Assembly (NCBI RefSeq): GCF_000260715.1
Contig: NC_017834.1
Span: 744,001-808,000 of the forward strand
Direction of reading: 5' to 3'
From: Bifidobacterium animalis subsp. animalis ATCC 25527
GTDB taxonomy: Bacteria; Actinomycetota; Actinomycetes; Actinomycetales; Bifidobacteriaceae
Length of the DNA stretch: 64,000 nucleotides
In this document: positions 21,549-30,722 of the stretch, piece by piece
Position numbering within the stretch: the stretch's first letter is position 1
Layout of the letters: each line of letters begins with the position of its first letter
Notes under the pieces: generated by a model
The model's input: only the letters and a program-made list of their open reading frames with translations
What the model was told of the DNA's origin: nothing
Database searches by the model: none
Position numbers and translations under genes: made by a program

Positions 21549-21830
21549 TCACTCGCTCACTGCCTTCTTCAGCAGGGAGCCAGCGGAGATGCGAACACCA
21601 TAGGTGGCCGGGATCTCAATGGTCTCACCGGTACGAGGATTGCGGCCGGTGCGGGCGGCGCGCTTGACACGCTCTGCGGAGAGCAGACCGGTGAGCTTGA
21701 GGCCTTCGCCGTTCTTCATGGCTTCGATGAAGACATCGCGGAAAGCATTGACGGCAGCCTCAGCCTGAGCCTTGGTGAGACCGGACTTCTGGGAGATCTT
21801 TGCAACGAGATCAGACTTATTGTATGCCAT
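21549..21830 (-). CDS. hup: DNA-binding protein HU
   Basis: Small histone-like dimer that bends and compacts DNA. The 93-residue protein begins MAYNKSDLVAKISQKSGLTK and contains the DNA-binding arm GRNPRTGETIEIPA. It is the short HU type, without the Lys/Ala-rich tail of mycobacterial HupB. AAGGACG precedes the ATG. It is the only nucleoid protein in the window; no mihF gene was found at its usual place by gmk. Confidence 0.96.
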   Translation of the reverse strand: MAYNKSDLVAKISQKSGLTKAQAEAAVNAFRDVFIEAMKNGEGLKLTGLLSAERVKRAARTGRNPRTGETIEIPATYGVRISAGSLLKKAVSE

Positions 21831-21996
21831 AGAAGCGTCCTTCTTTGTCAGGGGTAATCCTCATTGCGGATAACCACATGTTCAAGAAGCATCTTACCTC
21901 AAGATTCGGTCAAATCCGCGTGTTTGCAACGATTTCCCTCGATTTTTTCGCATTTGGCCACGTTCTGGGCATCAAAAGCTTACAAAATGAAACAAA

Positions 21997-24501
21997 TCAG
22001 ATCAGATTGTGCTTATCCAGCCACTTCATAGCCAACGCACCCAACGGAATACGCAACCAGTAGAACACGATACGGTAGAGCAATGTGGCTGATAACGCCA
22101 ATGCGGCGGGGACCCCGACGGCGCTGAACGCCACCGACAGCGCGGCCTCGACGGCACCGAGGCCACCCGGTGTGGGCACCGCTGAACCAAGTGTATTCGC
22201 CAGCAGGAAGATGAACGTCGTCTCGATGGGGTTCATGTTGAATCCAAACGCCATGAGCGCCGCCCAGAAGCCGAAGCCTGTGGAGAGATTCAGAATGAGG
22301 GAGCCGGCCACCGAACCGAGCAGCTTACGCGGCTGCGTGAGCGTTTCCAACAACGATCTGGCATATGACTTCACCAGGGGAAGATACTTGTCGGCGATCT
22401 TCCTGCGCACCGAGGGGATCGCCATAATCACGCTGATCACTAGGGCGACGACCGCGATAGTGAGAATCAGTGTGTTCGTGGGAATCATGCCGGAAAGGGT
22501 GTTACGGCCGGTGAAAATGCCAATGAGCAGCAGCAGGACCACTGTGATCACCCCCTGCACGGCGAGCACGGCGCTCATGATGGCAGTGGCGGTCGTATTG
22601 CGGTAGCCGCTCTTGCGCAGGTACTGGAGGTTCACAAAGGCCGGGCCGATGCCGGCAGGCATCGACACCGCAGTGAATCCGGCGGCAATCTGCGAGCAGA
22701 GCAAACCGAAAGGCCGACGGCGGTCCCTGTCCATGAAGGCGCCGAGGGCCATGGCCGAACCCACCCATGCGAGGAAGCCGAACAGCATGACAACGAATGC
22801 CCACCAGAGATTCGCCTGCTTCACGGCGCGAATCATCTCGTCCGGCCGCATCTGGGTCAGCATCACGTAGACGGCGATCACCAGCAACACAAGACCGAAG
22901 AACGATCGCGCATTGAATCGCGTGAGCGTCACCTGCTCCATCGATTCTGCCACTTCTTCAGGGGCCAGTTTACTGAGTGCGGTGCGCAGATCCTCGACGA
23001 TCTGCTTGTTCCAGCCTTCCATCTGCCGGGTGGCGGTGGGGACGGCGGCCTTCTGCACAAACGGAATCAACGAGATGAGTGTCGATTCGCCCCAGGCACG
23101 GCGTGCGAGCGAGACGGTGCGTTCAATGCCGAGCATCGTGCTGAACAAGGTGAGCAGCTGCACTTTGTCGAGCGTGATGTTCGTGGTGGCGGACGCGTAA
23201 TCGCCATTCTGCCAGCCGGCAATCACCATATCTCCATTGGCGGAGCGCGCAATGGTGTCCGCCGTGATCTGGCGGTGAGTGAAGCCACGCTGATGCGCAT
23301 GCTGCAGATAGTTCATAAGCGAGAGCACTTCGGTATCGTCGAGCTCCTCGCAATCCACGGCGTGAATGGTCTCGCGGTGTTCGAACACGACTATGGAGGA
23401 TTCACCGTAGTCGCAGACACCATAGGGTCTTGCACAGGTCAGATCTATGTCACGCAGCCCCAGCAGCATGGAATAGTGGTGATGCGTGGCGCTCACGGCG
23501 GAGCGATCATGGCGCACCGCGACGCCGCTGAGCCGAATGAGCTGCCACAGCTGTGAGAAATAGCCGGTGATCTGCATTTGGTTGTCAAGCACCGACACCA
23601 CATAGTGCACGCCACTCTCATCAGTCAGATCGTAGAGTCGGGAATGGTCGGTCAGGTCGTCCGCAAGCATCGGTGCATGGTCGGATGCCTCGGGGCGTCG
23701 GTCAAGGACGGCCGGATGCAAGCCTATTGAGCTCAGCGCCTGCACGATCTGATATCCCCATGCTCCCGAGTTCTTCGTGCCCACGCCGAAACGGATGGAC
23801 AGTCCCACCATGCGACCGATGCAAATGGCCACCAGCACACCAGGCAACGAGCTCCACGAGGTCATGATGAAGATCACGGCGCCGGCGAGGAGTATATTCC
23901 AGCTCCACTTCACCGACGACCGGGTGTCACGGGGACCTGCGACCGTGAGGAATGAAGCTATGGCGGCGTAGAAGTCGGGCAACAGAGAGGGCCCTACACG
24001 GGTGCCACTCGACAGCAATGTGTTGATGAGCATGGCGCTGCTGTGGTAGGAGAGCAGTTCGGAGACACCCCAGCAGACAAGGAAGCCGATGAGCAGCGCG
24101 CCGACCGAGCAGGCGGACTGAAGCCATTCCCGGTTGAGCACCAATTGGATGAGCACCCCTACCACGATGGAAATCACAATGAGCTGTTGCAGCAACGACG
24201 ATGGCAGGTCGACAAGCCAGTCGAATGCCTGACTGGCGGAATGGGCGTCATCTTCGACGCCGGTGGTGAGCCCATGGAGATAGACGGCGACCAGGATCAC
24301 CAGAATCCCGAATACGAGAGCCGCACCTGCGTGCAGCAGATCGCTGGTCACGTGGTTGCGCTTCGGTGCCACATCGTTGACCTTCACGTTGGGGAACCTA
24401 CTTGCCAGTGCATGCTCGGGGGTCTTCTCGATGGACGGTTGTTGCACATCCGTCTGATCGGAGGGCACCCGACCTGAGCCGGACGAATTGGGCGTTGTCA
24501 T
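21997..24501 (-). CDS. Membrane fusion protein: N-terminal TM region, pseudokinase-like domain, flippase-like (UPF0104/LPG-synthase TM) domain
   Basis: An 834-residue protein in three parts. Residues about 50-240 hold several membrane helices. About 260-530 form a cytoplasmic domain resembling a protein/aminoglycoside kinase. About 540-830 form the multi-helix TIGR00374/YbhN-type domain with GIGPAFVNLQYLRKSGY and the diagnostic PTPGGLGAVEAAL. In the kinase-like part the catalytic loop reads HAHQRGFTHRQITADTI (His409-Arg-Gln where HGDL/HRDL is expected) and the DFG position reads AGW, so catalytic and Mg-binding Asp residues are missing. The family is associated with lipid translocation or aminoacylation, but no soluble lysyl-transferase domain is present. 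GAAGGAC precedes the ATG. The substrate is unknown. Confidence 0.8.
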   Translation of the reverse strand: MTTPNSSGSGRVPSDQTDVQQPSIEKTPEHALASRFPNVKVNDVAPKRNHVTSDLLHAGAALVFGILVILVAVYLHGLTTGVEDDAHSASQAFDWLVDLPSSLLQQLIVISIVVGVLIQLVLNREWLQSACSVGALLIGFLVCWGVSELLSYHSSAMLINTLLSSGTRVGPSLLPDFYAAIASFLTVAGPRDTRSSVKWSWNILLAGAVIFIMTSWSSLPGVLVAICIGRMVGLSIRFGVGTKNSGAWGYQIVQALSSIGLHPAVLDRRPEASDHAPMLADDLTDHSRLYDLTDESGVHYVVSVLDNQMQITGYFSQLWQLIRLSGVAVRHDRSAVSATHHHYSMLLGLRDIDLTCARPYGVCDYGESSIVVFEHRETIHAVDCEELDDTEVLSLMNYLQHAHQRGFTHRQITADTIARSANGDMVIAGWQNGDYASATTNITLDKVQLLTLFSTMLGIERTVSLARRAWGESTLISLIPFVQKAAVPTATRQMEGWNKQIVEDLRTALSKLAPEEVAESMEQVTLTRFNARSFFGLVLLVIAVYVMLTQMRPDEMIRAVKQANLWWAFVVMLFGFLAWVGSAMALGAFMDRDRRRPFGLLCSQIAAGFTAVSMPAGIGPAFVNLQYLRKSGYRNTTATAIMSAVLAVQGVITVVLLLLIGIFTGRNTLSGMIPTNTLILTIAVVALVISVIMAIPSVRRKIADKYLPLVKSYARSLLETLTQPRKLLGSVAGSLILNLSTGFGFWAALMAFGFNMNPIETTFIFLLANTLGSAVPTPGGLGAVEAALSVAFSAVGVPAALALSATLLYRIVFYWLRIPLGALAMKWLDKHNLI

Positions 24502-24573
24502 ATCAGTCCTTCATATAGAATGCCCATGCCCGGGTGAAAGGCCCAAGCATGAGCATCGCACATCAGCACGTAT

Positions 24574-24603
24574 ATTCTACGCGATGGATTGAAAAAGGAC
24601 TAA
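24574..24603 (-). promoter_or_regulatory. Possible promoter for the 834-residue membrane protein
   Basis: On the minus strand TTAGTC (24603-24598), overlapping the purB stop, and TAGAAT (24579-24574) are separated by 18 bases. Only the -10 box is a strong match. Confidence 0.4.
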
Positions 24604-26045
24604 GGGCGATCGTAACCGACCAGCATCGATGCAAGGCCCACATAGGTGGCCGGCGTCAAAGCCTTGAGACGGGCTGCGGTCTCGTCGTCGAAGTCAAGCG
24701 AATCGATGAAGCTCTCGACATCGGCCTGCGAGATGGAGTGGCCGCGCATGAGCTCCTTCACCTTCTCGTAGGGGCGTTCCATGCCGGAGCGGCCGGCCAG
24801 CTCCTGGGCGCGCATGGCGGTCTGGATCGGCTCGCCCAGCACCTCCCAGTTCTCATCGAGCTCGCGATCCATCACCTGCGTGTTCGGATGAACCGACTTG
24901 AGGCCGCCGAGCAGGTTGTTGTGCGCCAGCACCGAATACCCCAATGCTGAGCCGATGTTGCGCTGCGTGGTGGAGTCGGTCAGATCGCGCTGCCAACGGG
25001 ACTCCACAAGCGTGGCCGCCAACGTGTCGAGCAGCGAGCAGGAGATTTCGAAGTTGGCTTCCGCGTTCTCGAAACGGATCGGGTTCACCTTGTGGGGCAT
25101 CGTGGACGAACCGGTTGCGCCCTTCACCGGTACCTGGGCGAACACGCCACGGGAGATGTACATCCATGTGTCCACACACAGATTGTGCATGATGCGATTG
25201 GTGTGCGAGATCGTGTCGAACAGCTCCGCCTGCCAGTCATGCGATTCGATCTGGGTGGTGAGCGGGTTCCAGGTCAGGCCCATGCGGTTCTCCACGAATT
25301 CATGTGAGACGGCGACCCAGTCGACATTCGGCAATGCGGCCAGATGCGCACCGAAAGTGCCGGTGGCGCCATTGATCTTGCCCAGGTATTCCTGCTCACG
25401 AACATGCTTGAGCTGGCGCCCAAGCCGGTACACGTAGACGGCGAGCTCCTTGCCGAGTGTGGTCGGTGTGGCCGGCTGCCCGTGCGTGAGGGAGAGCAAC
25501 GGCATGTCCTTGAACTCCTCGGCACGCTGAGCCAGCAGGCTGACAATGGCATCCGCGCCCGGTAGCCATACGTGTTCGATTGCATTTTTCACGCAGCGTG
25601 CGATGGAGAGGTTGTTAATGTCCTCGCTGGTGCAGGCGAAATGCACGAGAGTTTTCAGGTCGGTGAGCTGGGTGGGGGCACCGAGCACCTGCTCCGCGCT
25701 ATCCAGATAGTCGTCGATGTAATATTCGACAGCCTTCACATCATGGTGGGTAACGGATTCATGCGCGGCATGCCTGGCAATGCCCTGTGCCCCGAACTCC
25801 TCGGGGATGGAACGCAGGAATGCCTGTTCCTGTTCGGTGAGCGGCTTGACGCCGTTGACAATCGGCTTCCAGTCGTTTCCGGCGAAGCCGTTGGCGAGCA
25901 TAATCATCCATTCGACTTCCACGCGCATGCGTTCGCGGTTCAGTGCCGGTTCGCTCAAGTATTCCACCAGAGCGGCGGTCTGGGCATGATAGCGCCCATC
26001 CAGAGGGGTGAGGGCGATGGCTGGTGAGATCTCGGAAAGGTTCAT
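24600..26045 (-). CDS. purB: Adenylosuccinate lyase
   Basis: Splits SAICAR and adenylosuccinate in purine synthesis. The 481-residue protein carries the fumarase/aspartase superfamily signature GSSTMPHKVNPIRFENAE near residue 310 and the conserved TSEDINNLS and SLTHGQPATPTTLGKEL regions. Its length fits the longer E. coli-type PurB. The start at 26045 gives MNLSEISPAIALTPLDGRY, the expected N-terminus. It is followed closely by the membrane-protein gene on the same strand. Confidence 0.96.
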   Translation of the reverse strand: MNLSEISPAIALTPLDGRYHAQTAALVEYLSEPALNRERMRVEVEWMIMLANGFAGNDWKPIVNGVKPLTEQEQAFLRSIPEEFGAQGIARHAAHESVTHHDVKAVEYYIDDYLDSAEQVLGAPTQLTDLKTLVHFACTSEDINNLSIARCVKNAIEHVWLPGADAIVSLLAQRAEEFKDMPLLSLTHGQPATPTTLGKELAVYVYRLGRQLKHVREQEYLGKINGATGTFGAHLAALPNVDWVAVSHEFVENRMGLTWNPLTTQIESHDWQAELFDTISHTNRIMHNLCVDTWMYISRGVFAQVPVKGATGSSTMPHKVNPIRFENAEANFEISCSLLDTLAATLVESRWQRDLTDSTTQRNIGSALGYSVLAHNNLLGGLKSVHPNTQVMDRELDENWEVLGEPIQTAMRAQELAGRSGMERPYEKVKELMRGHSISQADVESFIDSLDFDDETAARLKALTPATYVGLASMLVGYDRP

Positions 26046-26095
26046 GGTTCCACCCTAAACCAAGCCCTTGAGCCATGGATGGTGTATGTCCATTT

Positions 26096-27646
26096 TCACT
26101 GCGTGTGCGTGTCATCCATCTCGATGCCGTGCTTGCCGTGTTTCATGCGGCCGCGCCAGTAGGTGGTCTCCATATAGTCGCCGCGAATGGTCGCCATGAA
26201 ATGGCTGTCATGGTTCGCAAGCGCCTCGGACCCCAGCGACAGCGCATTCTCATAGGCGGCGGTATGGTAGGCGAGGTCGTGTGTGAGTTCGTATTTCCCC
26301 TGATGGGATTGATCGACGGCGGTCATGGCGGCGGTGCCGTCATCCACGGCGCCATTCGCATCGGCAGGTGACCCGTCGGCCACATTGCGCACCTCGCCTC
26401 GAATGGTGAGCCACTGCTCGCTCCGAGGATTCACCTCGCCGTCCAACGCGGCAACCAGTTCGTCTTCCATCTCGATGCTGGTCACCCATGTCCCCTTGCC
26501 CATCGGATGGTTGGCGATGGGGGAGCCGGCGGTCACGATATGTTCGATGCGATACTCATCGGCATAATCGCTGGCCAGCGTTGCCGCGATGATGCCGCCC
26601 TGAGAATGACCGATCAACGCCACGCGCTCATCGCGGCCGATACCCGCCTGCCGCATGGCTCCGACGACCATACGTGCGCTGTCTGCGTTACGTCGTTGCA
26701 TGGCATTGGCGCTCATGAGCTCCACATTCTGCTCCCATCCCAAGGGGGAGTCGAAGTTGCCGTCGGTTCCCGGAATGGTCACCAGCCAGGAACGCCGGCC
26801 ATCGGCATCCATATACCGTGAGATGGCGATGGTTGCATATTCACCATGCGCGCTGTCCGCGTTCGCTGCCGAGAGCCTTCGCAGATTCGCTAGTGCACCG
26901 CCCATGTCCGACACAGGGGCGACGGATGGTTCATGGGGATCCACGGATTCGACGGTCAGCGCATCACCTTGAATCAGATTCGTTGCTCGCGATGAGATTC
27001 CCGCGATGGCATATGCTCCTGACGGCACCGGTGATTGACCGTCATGCAGGCCTATGGCTGCGCCGGCCGCACGCATCAGCCCCTCCTGCTGCCATGAGAT
27101 GGCATTCAAGGCATGGGCTGCCGAGAAATTGCCCTCAGTGACCACACCGTATAGCCATCCGCCCAGAGCCTGTGCAATGATGAATTTCGCCATTGTCGCA
27201 GGTGCCACCCGTGCGGCCCATTGCAGTGCCCTATTAGTGGCCATGCGGCTTTTGGTTTCGGCCTCGGAATACAGGCCGTATGCACGCGCCAATACATCGG
27301 CGATTCTCTCGCATTGGACGGCCAGCGCATGCAGCTGTAATCCGGCGGATTCAGCGTGGTCCGTCAGGCGAAGGTACTCGACATGGACATGGAGGGAACG
27401 ACCGAATCCACTTGATTCACAGACGGGAGCTCGCAATGCCGCCATGCCGTTCTGTTCCGGACACCATTGAAGAGTTGAGGTGCGCAGCACGGCAACACGC
27501 ATTCTGGCGTTCGACAAGGCGATGGCCTGTGCCTTCAAATCGGCGGCGCAGGCCCCCAACCGTGAGCAGATGCCGTGAACGAGGTCGAGCGTGGCAGTGG
27601 CATACTGAGCGCCACCATGAATGGATGATCTCACCATCTTCGTCAT
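26096..27646 (-). CDS. Alpha/beta-hydrolase with helical N-terminal domain (possible type VII-like effector)
   Basis: A 516-residue protein of unrecognised family. The C-terminal half has a lipase-type nucleophile elbow, VALIGHSQGGIIAA (Ser about residue 347), followed by IEHIVTAGSPIA, so an esterase or lipase fold is likely. The N-terminal ~200 residues are mostly helical and resemble the coiled N-terminal domains of WXG/LXG-type secreted proteins. No signal peptide is obvious. The ATG at 27646 lies eight bases after the stop of a WXG100-like small gene, with AGGGG between, so the two are probably co-translated. An in-frame ATG at 27703 would overlap that gene. Role and secretion are inferences. 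Confidence 0.65.
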   Translation of the reverse strand: MTKMVRSSIHGGAQYATATLDLVHGICSRLGACAADLKAQAIALSNARMRVAVLRTSTLQWCPEQNGMAALRAPVCESSGFGRSLHVHVEYLRLTDHAESAGLQLHALAVQCERIADVLARAYGLYSEAETKSRMATNRALQWAARVAPATMAKFIIAQALGGWLYGVVTEGNFSAAHALNAISWQQEGLMRAAGAAIGLHDGQSPVPSGAYAIAGISSRATNLIQGDALTVESVDPHEPSVAPVSDMGGALANLRRLSAANADSAHGEYATIAISRYMDADGRRSWLVTIPGTDGNFDSPLGWEQNVELMSANAMQRRNADSARMVVGAMRQAGIGRDERVALIGHSQGGIIAATLASDYADEYRIEHIVTAGSPIANHPMGKGTWVTSIEMEDELVAALDGEVNPRSEQWLTIRGEVRNVADGSPADANGAVDDGTAAMTAVDQSHQGKYELTHDLAYHTAAYENALSLGSEALANHDSHFMATIRGDYMETTYWRGRMKHGKHGIEMDDTHTQ

Positions 27647-27654
27647 GGCAGCCC

Positions 27655-27933
27655 CTACATTGCCGAGAGCAATCCGTCGAGCATCTGCAGCGTTTGCATG
27701 CATGCAGATGCTCGTGGTTCCATGGCCTGCAGCCTTTCATGGAACAATTCGGCGGCACGGCCGCTCCATGTTCCTGTATCGGACCGGCACGCGGCCATCA
27801 GGCCATCAAGCGCATGGAACGAACCGCGCACCAATGGCACGAGCAATGCGATGCATTCCTGTGCATTGCCCGCACATACGCACTGCGTCGTGGTGCCCGA
27901 CGTGGCGTTGAACGCTGAATTGGAACCGATCAT
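27655..27933 (-). CDS. Small WXG100-like protein
   Basis: A 92-residue helical protein with the pattern TWSGRAAELFHERL (Trp56), matching the W-x-G turn and following amphipathic helix of WXG100 (ESX) proteins. No YxxxD/E tail is seen, as is common for the signal-less partner of an ESX pair. The ATG at 27933 is preferred to a GTG at 27948. It lies directly upstream of the alpha/beta-hydrolase and 130 bases downstream of the MoxR-VWA gene block on the same strand. It might be a chaperone or partner for the hydrolase. Confidence 0.55.
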   Translation of the reverse strand: MIGSNSAFNATSGTTTQCVCAGNAQECIALLVPLVRGSFHALDGLMAACRSDTGTWSGRAAELFHERLQAMEPRASACMQTLQMLDGLLSAM

Positions 27934-28063
27934 GATTCCATTGCACACCGTAGTCGACTATGAATCCAACTGAATCGACGATTGTGGTCAGTGAACGGCG
28001 TGAATGCATTGACTCCGGAAACTATCCACAGTGCAACACTGCATAGCCATTCACCGTCGTGGT

Positions 28064-28663
28064 TTACCACGGTTTCACATTCGACGGGCGAGAGGGGCTA
28101 TTGTTTTCCCTCTCGCCTTGGCCGCCATTCGATTCGTTCGTGGAATCCTCGGATTTGCCCAGCTCTTCGTTGCTGCGCAGCAACTCCTCCACTTGCTTGC
28201 GCTGTTCTTCGGTGAGCGAGTCGAGTGATTTAGGCTGCTCACCGTGCTGCCCCGACTGCTGGCTGTCGTTCTTCGCGGCATCGGCGTCGACCTGTTGTTG
28301 CACCAAGTCGGTCAGCTGTTTCGAAACCTGCGCGTTATAAGTGGTGCTCTCGCTGATCTGCGGCAGCAGCACCGCCGATGTTCCGGTGATACTGGCGAAT
28401 CGTGCGTCCAGCTCGTGTTGTGAGGTCATCAGTTGCTTGAGATCGGCGTCGTTGCGGGACGCGGTCTCAAGATTCTCGGTGAGCGTTTGAGTCGCGGCAT
28501 CATACTGACGTTGTGCGTCGATGTTCACGCCGGCCAATACGGCGAATGCAATGGCCAGGACGGCGAATGCCGCAAGCATGATGCGCACGCCGAGAGGCGA
28601 GCGTTTCGTGAAAGACCTGCTCGCCGTGTCGCGATCCAGGCGCCCGGATATGTTCCCGCTCAT
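28064..28663 (-). CDS. Single-pass membrane protein with coiled-coil and Ser/Asn-rich tail, MoxR-VWA operon
   Basis: A 199-residue protein of unrecognised function. A basic N-terminus (RSFTKRSPLG) precedes one membrane helix (about residues 28-50). Then comes a predicted extracytoplasmic helical segment rich in Gln, Asp and Glu, and a low-complexity tail ending SPSRPSNVKPW. The ATG at 28663 follows GAGGAGGC and overlaps the stop of the upstream VWA gene as ATGA, so it is the last member of the tightly coupled block. It is probably an envelope component working with the VWA proteins. Confidence 0.7.
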   Translation of the reverse strand: MSGNISGRLDRDTASRSFTKRSPLGVRIMLAAFAVLAIAFAVLAGVNIDAQRQYDAATQTLTENLETASRNDADLKQLMTSQHELDARFASITGTSAVLLPQISESTTYNAQVSKQLTDLVQQQVDADAAKNDSQQSGQHGEQPKSLDSLTEEQRKQVEELLRSNEELGKSEDSTNESNGGQGERENNSPSRPSNVKPW

Positions 28664-29664
28664 AGAAGCCTCCTCGAAGTGGCGATCCATGTGCCCAGCT
28701 CCCATGCCAGCAACGCAGCCAATGCAATGGCCAGTGGCCAGACAATCGGATTGATGCGCGTACGCTCCTTCTGCGTGTCGTCTTCACGCCAGCGCCCGGC
28801 CTGTTGCGCGATCTGTGCGCTCGCCACCGTGTCGTTCGCCGAGGTGATCACCACTTTGCCACTGAGCTCGTCGGCCAGCGACCGAATCTGTCCTTCATCC
28901 ATGATCGATACGCCGGGCTGGCCCGTAGAGGGATCGGTGACCCATTGACCTGCAGTCTTCGAAGGTATCCGGCCACCGGTGGTGGAGCCGACGCCGATCA
29001 CGCAGGCATCGTCAATATAGTGGCGCAGCGACGAGAATGTGCGGCGTGTGTTCTGCACAGTCTGTTCCCCATCCGTGATGACGTACAACACAATGCGATC
29101 GTCTGGGTGGGCGTCGCGAATCGATTTGAGTGCACGCAGCAACGGATCGATCACCACATCAAGCGATGAACCGCTGGAACTCGAGGAGTCCTCGGTATCA
29201 AGGGACTGCGCCCAATTCGTGATGGCACGGGTGTCGGGCGTCAGCGGCACATCCACCGCTCCCGATGCCCCAACGGATACTGCGGAGAAACTCGAATTCG
29301 GGTAATCCCCGACGATGTCTGCAATGGCGGACTTCGCCGCTTCGAGGCGGGAAAGGTCGGACTTGGAGCCATAGCGGGCATCCTGCACACCCATCGACGG
29401 CGTGATGTCCGAGACAATGACCACATCCGTGGTGCTGATGGCACGGCTGGTGGTCTTGGTCATCATGCTTGGTGTGAAGGCCATGAGCGCCACGATGACG
29501 CATGCCAGCACACGCCTTACGCACGACCAGAGTGTCTCATCGGTACCATCGGCGCCGCGACGTGCATGCAGCACGACACACGTCACAGCGCATGCCACCA
29601 TCGCCGCGGCCACAAGGGAGCCGCCGCTCCAGCCGAGGGCCGGTGCAAAGCCGAACGTACTCAT
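28660..29664 (-). CDS. VWA-domain membrane protein (second)
   Basis: A 334-residue protein with two N-terminal membrane segments, an extracytoplasmic von Willebrand factor A domain and a C-terminal membrane helix (about residues 300-325). The MIDAS metal motif reads D-I-T-P-S (near residue 86), a DxTxS variant of DxSxS; downstream strands include VLYVITDGEQTVQ. The topology resembles BatA/BatB-type proteins. It overlaps its neighbours on both sides by four bases (ATGA), which fixes the start at 29664. In such operons the MoxR ATPase is thought to remodel VWA-client complexes at the envelope. Confidence 0.8.
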   Translation of the reverse strand: MSTFGFAPALGWSGGSLVAAAMVACAVTCVVLHARRGADGTDETLWSCVRRVLACVIVALMAFTPSMMTKTTSRAISTTDVVIVSDITPSMGVQDARYGSKSDLSRLEAAKSAIADIVGDYPNSSFSAVSVGASGAVDVPLTPDTRAITNWAQSLDTEDSSSSSGSSLDVVIDPLLRALKSIRDAHPDDRIVLYVITDGEQTVQNTRRTFSSLRHYIDDACVIGVGSTTGGRIPSKTAGQWVTDPSTGQPGVSIMDEGQIRSLADELSGKVVITSANDTVASAQIAQQAGRWREDDTQKERTRINPIVWPLAIALAALLAWELGTWIATSRRLL

Positions 29665-30722
29665 CGCTTCAACCTCCACGCCATAGCCAACCAGCCCGCA
29701 AGCAGAATCGCCACAGTGAGAGTCCACCATCCCGGGGCGTCCGTCAGGGCAGTCTGTGATTGGGCCTGTGCCTCATGTGAACGACGACCGTCTATCTCAC
29801 GCACCAATTCATCGATCGACGCGCTGTTCGACTGGGTGAGGAACAGACCACCATGCCGCTCGATGAGTTGGCGCATCTCGTTGGTTGTGGCGTCACCCTC
29901 ACTGGATTGCGGTCCCGAATACAGACCGTCCACATTGATGCCGGCTTGGGAGGTGAGATCAAGCGCCTGAGCCAGCGAATAGGTGGGGGAGCCCGAGACC
30001 ACATTGTCGGTGGCCAGCACAATCGATGCCTCCCGCGACCGAGATTGCGCAGTGTCGGCCTTCGAATAGGCGAATCCGGGAAGCATTGCGGCACAGCCCA
30101 CCAATCCATCTCCAATGAGCGAAGTGGCGTTCTTGCGGTTCTGTGTGCCCTCAAGCCAGTCGGCAATCTGCTGGTACTGTTCGTCGCTCATCTTATCGAT
30201 ATCGTCTTGGGTCTGCACGCCTTTGAGCATGTCGTTCGCCTGCGTGAGTTGCTCGGTCACCATCGCGTAGTCATCGGTGAGCGGGAACACCGTACGCGAC
30301 GATGAGTTGAAAATGCTCAGGCCTATGCGCTCACCCTTGAAATGCTGCAGCAGATCCAAATATGTGGAGAGCACCTGATGATCGTAGGGAAGCGTGGATC
30401 CAGAGACGTCGAGACACAGGATGATGTCGCGGTTCGATGATCGCTCGTCCTGTGCATCCACATGCGCAGGCCTGCCTACGAGAATGCAGGAGAGGACAAG
30501 CGCACAAACGAGCAATGCCACGGCGATGCGATTCAGACGGCGCCAGACGCGCATCAGCGCACCGGCATGCTCGGTCTCAAGATCATCCTGCACACCGTAG
30601 ATTTTCGCTTCATCGTGGTCGGCGCGCCGATGTGACGATACCATGACGATCATCAGGCATACCAGGGCGGCGATCAGCAGTGCGGCCACCAATGCCCACG
30701 GCCATTGCCAACGAAGCATCAT
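29661..30722 (-). CDS. VWA-domain membrane protein (first)
   Basis: A 353-residue protein: N-terminal membrane helix, a second helix near residue 75, an extracytoplasmic VWA domain with an intact MIDAS motif D-V-S-G-S (near residue 105), and a C-terminal membrane helix followed by a basic tail (AWRLKR). BatA/BatB-like. The ATG at 30722 overlaps the preceding stop as ATGA; a GTG at 30728 and an ATG at 30719 are alternatives. With an intact metal site this is the more likely of the two VWA proteins to bind ligand through metal. Confidence 0.8.
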   Translation of the reverse strand: MMLRWQWPWALVAALLIAALVCLMIVMVSSHRRADHDEAKIYGVQDDLETEHAGALMRVWRRLNRIAVALLVCALVLSCILVGRPAHVDAQDERSSNRDIILCLDVSGSTLPYDHQVLSTYLDLLQHFKGERIGLSIFNSSSRTVFPLTDDYAMVTEQLTQANDMLKGVQTQDDIDKMSDEQYQQIADWLEGTQNRKNATSLIGDGLVGCAAMLPGFAYSKADTAQSRSREASIVLATDNVVSGSPTYSLAQALDLTSQAGINVDGLYSGPQSSEGDATTNEMRQLIERHGGLFLTQSNSASIDELVREIDGRRSHEAQAQSQTALTDAPGWWTLTVAILLAGWLAMAWRLKR

